A stretch of DNA of 64,000 nucleotides. Source: Burkholderiaceae bacterium (GTDB lineage Bacteria; Pseudomonadota; Gammaproteobacteria; Burkholderiales; Burkholderiaceae_F). The stretch is taken from contig JAFAIM010000052.1 in NCBI GenBank assembly GCA_019236735.1, forward strand, positions 49,698 to 113,697, read 5' to 3'. Under the pieces are notes generated by a model. That model had not been told where the DNA came from and ran no database searches. It was given only the letters and a program-made list of their open reading frames with translations. Positions 60,691 through 64,000 of this stretch are shown here, in pieces (position 1 is the stretch's first letter; every line of letters starts with the position of its first letter). Made by a program: the position numbers and the translations under genes.

Positions 60691-61674
60691 GTGAGCTTCA
60701 CGATCATCGAGCAGGCCAAGCCGCGCCTGCACCGGTCCGAGCTGGCCGTGCCGGGATCCAACCCGGGAATGTTCGAGAAGGCGGCGCGCTGTGCCGCCGA
60801 CATCGTATTTCTCGACCTGGAGGATGCGGTCGCGCCGGACGACAAGGAGCAGGCCCGCAGAAATATCGTCCAGGCATTGAACGAGATCGACTGGGGCAGC
60901 AAGACCATGATGATCCGGATCAATGGCTTGGACACGCACTACATGTACCGCGATGTGGTCGACATTGCCGAGGCATGCCCGCGCTTGGACATGATCCTGA
61001 TTCCGAAGGTGGGAGTCCCGCAGGACGTGTACGCGCTGGACATGCTCGTGACGCAGATCGAAACCGCGAAAAAGCGCACCAAGCGGATCGGCTTCGAGGT
61101 GCTGATCGAAACCGCGCTCGGCATGGCAAACGTGGAGGCCATTGCCCAGTCCAGCAAGCGGCTGGAGGCGATGAGCTTCGGCGTTGCCGACTATGCCGCG
61201 TCCACCCGCGCCCGCACCACCGTGATCGGCGGAGTGCATCGCGACAGCGGTGTGCTCACCGACAAGGATGAAAAAGGCAATCGACAGTATTTCTGGACAG
61301 ACCCATGGCACGCGGCGCAAACGCGAATGATGGTGGCGTGCCGGGCTTACGGCTTGCGCCCGATCGATGGGCCATTTGGCGATTTCGGCGATCCCGACGG
61401 CTACGTGGCGGCGGCCAATCGCGCCGCCGTACTCGGCTACGAAGGAAAATGGGCCATTCACCCGTCCCAGATCGAACTCGCCAACCGCGTGTTCACGCCT
61501 TCCCCGGGCGAGGTCGCCAAGGCGCGGCGCATCGTCGAAGCGATGGCGCAGGCAGCACGCGAAGGCAAGGGCGCCGTGTCACTGGATGGGCGCCTGATCG
61601 ACATCGCGAGCATCAGGATGGCCGAGGCGCTGCTGGCCAAGGCACAGGCGATCTCCAGCGCGCCGGGCACCTGA
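60691..61674 (+). CDS. mclA: Malyl-CoA lyase
   Basis: 327 residues from GTG 60691 behind AGGAG. A CitE-superfamily TIM barrel: RSELAVPGSNPGMFEKAARCAADIVFLDLEDAVAPDDKEQAR, LIPKVGVPQDVYALD, ETALGMANVEAIA and GKWAIHPSQIELAN. It cleaves malyl-CoA to acetyl-CoA and glyoxylate, closing the serine cycle. Gene order ppc-mcl after mtkAB supports this over a citrate lyase subunit. It is the last gene of the run. Confidence 0.96.
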   Translation: MSFTIIEQAKPRLHRSELAVPGSNPGMFEKAARCAADIVFLDLEDAVAPDDKEQARRNIVQALNEIDWGSKTMMIRINGLDTHYMYRDVVDIAEACPRLDMILIPKVGVPQDVYALDMLVTQIETAKKRTKRIGFEVLIETALGMANVEAIAQSSKRLEAMSFGVADYAASTRARTTVIGGVHRDSGVLTDKDEKGNRQYFWTDPWHAAQTRMMVACRAYGLRPIDGPFGDFGDPDGYVAAANRAAVLGYEGKWAIHPSQIELANRVFTPSPGEVAKARRIVEAMAQAAREGKGAVSLDGRLIDIASIRMAEALLAKAQAISSAPGT

Positions 61675-61766
61675 TCATCGCGTTCGGCCTAGCTCGTCTT
61701 TATGCCCCGGACTATAGGTCGCTTCGGCCTTGCCCTGGGGACTGTCGCGATGCGCCGGACTCGAGC

Positions 61767-62399
61767 TCATCGTTGCGGTTCTTCGCCCGATGGCAGCTGT
61801 GCGTCGATCCCGATGAATCCGTCGCGGTTCGGCATCCGGATGCGTGGAAGATTCGCTGCGTTGACCGGCGCGTCGAGCGGCACGATCCGGTTCAGGTACA
61901 GCACGTACGCGCTGACCGCGTAGATCTCGTCGTTGCTGAGCGTGGCCGGTGCGTCCATCGGCATCGCGCGGCGGATGTAGTCGAACAACGTGGTCGCGTA
62001 CGGCCAGTAATTGCCGACCGTCTGGTCTGGCTCCGGATCGGTCAGCGCACCTCGCCCGGCCAGCGTGCCACCGGGGCCGCCTTCGCCTTCAGTGCCGTGG
62101 CATTTTGCACAGCGCGCCAGATAAATCGGCCGCCCTTCGGAAGCGCTGCCCTGTCCGGCGGGGAGGCCGCGGCCGTCGGGATACACGCTCAGGTTCCACC
62201 GCGCCACCAGGGCCTCGTCCGCCGGGTGCCCGAGGCGCGGCTCCAGCGTCGCATTTGACTCGCTCGCCGCGGGCGGCCGCACCGAAGCCGGCGCCGCTGG
62301 TTGTTGCGCACAGTGCGCGCCGGCGGCCGAGACAGCGGCGAGCAGCATCAGCCGTCCTGCGCGCTCACGAATAGACGTGCGTGACCTCGCCATCCTCAT
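61767..62399 (-). CDS. Mono-heme cytochrome c, SoxD-like partner of SoxC
   Basis: 210 residues. An N-terminal signal region (RLMLLAAVSAAGAHC) is followed by one c-type heme site CAKCH (about residue 98) and an axial Met candidate in RRAMPMDAP. Its first 35 bp overlap the 3' end of the soxC-like gene, so the two are one operon; a shorter start at 62348 would avoid overlap. Canonical SoxD carries two hemes and is much longer, so this is more like a short electron acceptor. Confidence 0.85.
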   Translation of the reverse strand: MRMARSRTSIRERAGRLMLLAAVSAAGAHCAQQPAAPASVRPPAASESNATLEPRLGHPADEALVARWNLSVYPDGRGLPAGQGSASEGRPIYLARCAKCHGTEGEGGPGGTLAGRGALTDPEPDQTVGNYWPYATTLFDYIRRAMPMDAPATLSNDEIYAVSAYVLYLNRIVPLDAPVNAANLPRIRMPNRDGFIGIDAQLPSGEEPQR

Positions 62400-63618
62400 C
62401 GACCTGCCAGCACGCGATCGCGTTGTAGTGGAAGTAACCGTTTCGTCCGCGCTCGGCGATCAGCGCCGAACGCTCCGGTTGCACATAGCCGGTCTCGTCG
62501 ATCGCGCGACTCTTCAGCACCGTCGGTGTTCCCGACCACTCCCATGCCATCCGGAATCGGGTGAACGCGAGTGGCAGCGCCGGCTCTTGCAGGCGCGCCT
62601 CGGACCAGTGTGCGCCGCCGTCGGTCGAAACCTCCACCGCCCGGATGCGTCCGCGGCCGGACCAGGCCAAGCCTCGGATCTCATAGACACCTTTGCCGTG
62701 GAGTGTCTGCCCGGGGGAGGGCGTCGTAATGACCGACTTGGCGTTCATCACGAACGTGAACATCCTGGCTTTGCCGGACGGCAGCAGCTCCGTGTACCGG
62801 GCGGTTTCGTTGCGTGCCATCACCGGCTGGTTCGCAACCTCCAATCTTCGCAACCATTTGACGTTCAGCACCCCTTCCCACCCGGGGACGATCAGTCGAA
62901 GCGGATAGCCATTTTCGGGGCGGATCCGCTCGCCGTTCTGGTAGAGCGCCAGCAAACAGTCGTTGCTCGCCTTCGCAAGGGGCACGCTGACCTGTACCGC
63001 CGCAGCGTCGGCGCCTTCGGCGATCAGCCAAGAAGCTGAAGAGTCGACGCCGGCCTCGTCGAGCAGCAGCGCCAGCGGCACTCCCGCCCATTCGCTGCAG
63101 GAGGCGAGTCCATGTAGAGAGCCCGCTTGCGTCTGCTGCGGCAACCGGTGCCAGCCGGCGTTGCTGTTGCCGCCGCACTCGATGAACAGGATCCGCGAGC
63201 GGATCGGGTAACGCGCAAGATCGGCGATCGAGAATGTCAAAGCCTGCCGCGTCAGGCCATGGATCAACAAGCGGTGCTGGTCGATCGGAATCTGCGGAAT
63301 GCCGTTGTGGTGGCGTTCGAAATGCAATCCGCTCGGAGTGACCGTCCCCTCCAAGTCCTGCAGCGGTGTCCAGGAAACGCCGTTGCCCGCGACCGTCCGG
63401 TTGGCCGAGATCCAGCGCACCACGGCGCGCTCCTGTGGCGAGGGCTGGCCGTAGTTCGTGAAGGCCTGCCCGGGCGTCGTCATCCAGGGCGGCCGCACGG
63501 CATCTTCGGCCACAGGAGCGGCGCTGGCGCGCAACACCCCGGAGGATGCGACTAACCCCGCACCCGCCAAGCCTCCGCGAAGGAAACCGCGCCTTCCAGA
63601 TTCATCCCTCTCGCCCAT
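62365..63618 (-). CDS. soxC: SoxC-like sulfite/sulfur dehydrogenase molybdopterin subunit
   Basis: 417 residues. A twin-arginine signal (RRGFLRGGLAGAGLVASSG) precedes a sulfite-oxidase-type Mo domain with the molybdenum-ligating Cys in ILFIECGGN (about 149), the substrate region HRLPQQTQAG, and VPGWEGVLNVKWLRRLEV, then a dimerisation domain. TPSGLHFERHHNGIP is characteristic of SoxC. It oxidises sulfite or protein-bound sulfane sulfur in the periplasm. No other sox gene lies in the window. Confidence 0.9.
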   Translation of the reverse strand: MGERDESGRRGFLRGGLAGAGLVASSGVLRASAAPVAEDAVRPPWMTTPGQAFTNYGQPSPQERAVVRWISANRTVAGNGVSWTPLQDLEGTVTPSGLHFERHHNGIPQIPIDQHRLLIHGLTRQALTFSIADLARYPIRSRILFIECGGNSNAGWHRLPQQTQAGSLHGLASCSEWAGVPLALLLDEAGVDSSASWLIAEGADAAAVQVSVPLAKASNDCLLALYQNGERIRPENGYPLRLIVPGWEGVLNVKWLRRLEVANQPVMARNETARYTELLPSGKARMFTFVMNAKSVITTPSPGQTLHGKGVYEIRGLAWSGRGRIRAVEVSTDGGAHWSEARLQEPALPLAFTRFRMAWEWSGTPTVLKSRAIDETGYVQPERSALIAERGRNGYFHYNAIACWQVDEDGEVTHVYS

Positions 63619-63636
63619 TTTTCTGACGATACGCGG

Positions 63637-64000
63637 TTACCGGCGGGCAGGCGCACTGCCGCGCAGCACGAGAACGTTGCCCGCTACGCACATCGCGATG
63701 CCGCCGACCATCGAGGCGTCCCAATGCAGATCCTCGAAGAAGGTCGAAAGTGCCAGCGCAACGATCGGAATTGCCACGCCGGTGTACCCGGCCCGATCCG
63801 CCCCGATCCGGCCGAGCAACGTCAGGTAGGCGACGAACGCGATCACCGAACCGAAGAGTGCCAGGTAGAGCAGCGAAGCGACGTAGGGAAGCGAGCGGTC
63901 AAATAGCAGCGGTTCGCGATCCAGCAGGGCGTATATCCCAGTGAAAATGGCCCCGTACAGCATCGCCCACGCATTGGCTTCGATCACCGGCAATCGGTTG
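63637..64000 (-). CDS. EamA/DMT-family transporter (partial)
   Basis: The C-terminal 120 or so residues of a drug/metabolite transporter; the frame stays open to the window edge (NRLPVIEANAWAMLYG...), so the N-terminal half is missing. Four hydrophobic segments are visible, including YVASLLYLALFGSVIAFVAYLTLLGRIG and GGIAMCVAGNVLVLRG. Substrate unknown. Its stop is at 63637, 18 bp upstream of the soxC start. Confidence 0.88.
   Translation of the reverse strand, partial: NRLPVIEANAWAMLYGAIFTGIYALLDREPLLFDRSLPYVASLLYLALFGSVIAFVAYLTLLGRIGADRAGYTGVAIPIVALALSTFFEDLHWDASMVGGIAMCVAGNVLVLRGSAPARR

Noticed and set aside
60691..61674. Citrate lyase beta subunit (CitE)
   Set aside because: Length, sequence and position after ppc fit malyl-CoA lyase; no other citrate lyase gene is present.

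Overview
The window is a GC-rich bacterial chromosome segment, most likely from a betaproteobacterium of the order Burkholderiales. This rests on gene order (hfq-hflX-hflK-hflC-DUF2065-hisZ-purA; rpsF-priB-rpsR-rplI-dnaB; PhoH/PIN-bcp-alaC-hom-thrC-moeA-moaD-moaE-clpB) and on a DUF2863 gene, a family I know from this order. HisZ, PriB, a CCA-encoding tRNA-Leu(CAG) and frequent GTG/TTG starts with 1-4 nt stop/start overlaps fit that assignment. I could not run a database search, so names rest on motifs and remembered family sequences.

Layout. 1-25.1 kb is housekeeping: Hfq and the HflX/HflK/HflC set, HisZ, PurA, RNase R and RlmB, the S6-PriB-S18-L9-DnaB block, a PIN-PhoH ATPase, Bcp, an alaC-hom-thrC amino-acid block, moeA-moaD-moaE with a fluoride channel, and ClpB. 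25.1-28.5 kb is accessory: a CuA-type cupredoxin paired with a Tat-exported metallophosphoesterase, a DUF2863 protein, and an MFS transporter broken after about 130 residues. 28.5-32.7 kb holds isocitrate lyase and, after a strong terminator, a haloacid dehalogenase coupled to malate synthase A. 32.7-46.7 kb is mixed: a periplasmic SRPBCC protein (possibly MxaD-like), an orphan IorB-type molybdenum hydroxylase subunit, PpiC, BolA, YciB, an M16 peptidase, YgfZ, MltG, Tmk, HolB, PilZ and TatD.

46.8-61.7 kb is the metabolic centrepiece: a nearly complete serine cycle for assimilation of one-carbon units. fhs (formate-H4F ligase) comes first, then a convergent glycerate 2-kinase gene, then nine colinear genes glyA-sgaA-hprA-mtdA-fchA-mtkA-mtkB-ppc-mclA. 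Formate enters through Fhs, FchA and MtdA as methylene-H4F. GlyA adds it to glycine, SgaA makes hydroxypyruvate, HprA glycerate and GckA 2-phosphoglycerate. Ppc fixes CO2 into oxaloacetate, and MtkAB plus MclA split malate into acetyl-CoA and glyoxylate. Enolase and malate dehydrogenase are not here. Isocitrate lyase about 20 kb away could regenerate glyoxylate (the ICL-positive variant), so the organism is probably a facultative methylotroph or formate user.

The window ends with a SoxC-like sulfite/sulfur dehydrogenase, a short mono-heme cytochrome c, and the start-truncated end of an EamA transporter.

The most unusual non-coding structure is an imperfect palindrome of about 540 bp (arms about 260 bp) between fhs and gckA. 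Other non-coding signals are a small ORF with hairpin and T-tract between mtkA and mtkB, a minisatellite between rpsF and priB, a possible small RNA downstream of aceA, and a 17-bp perfect inverted repeat after aceB.
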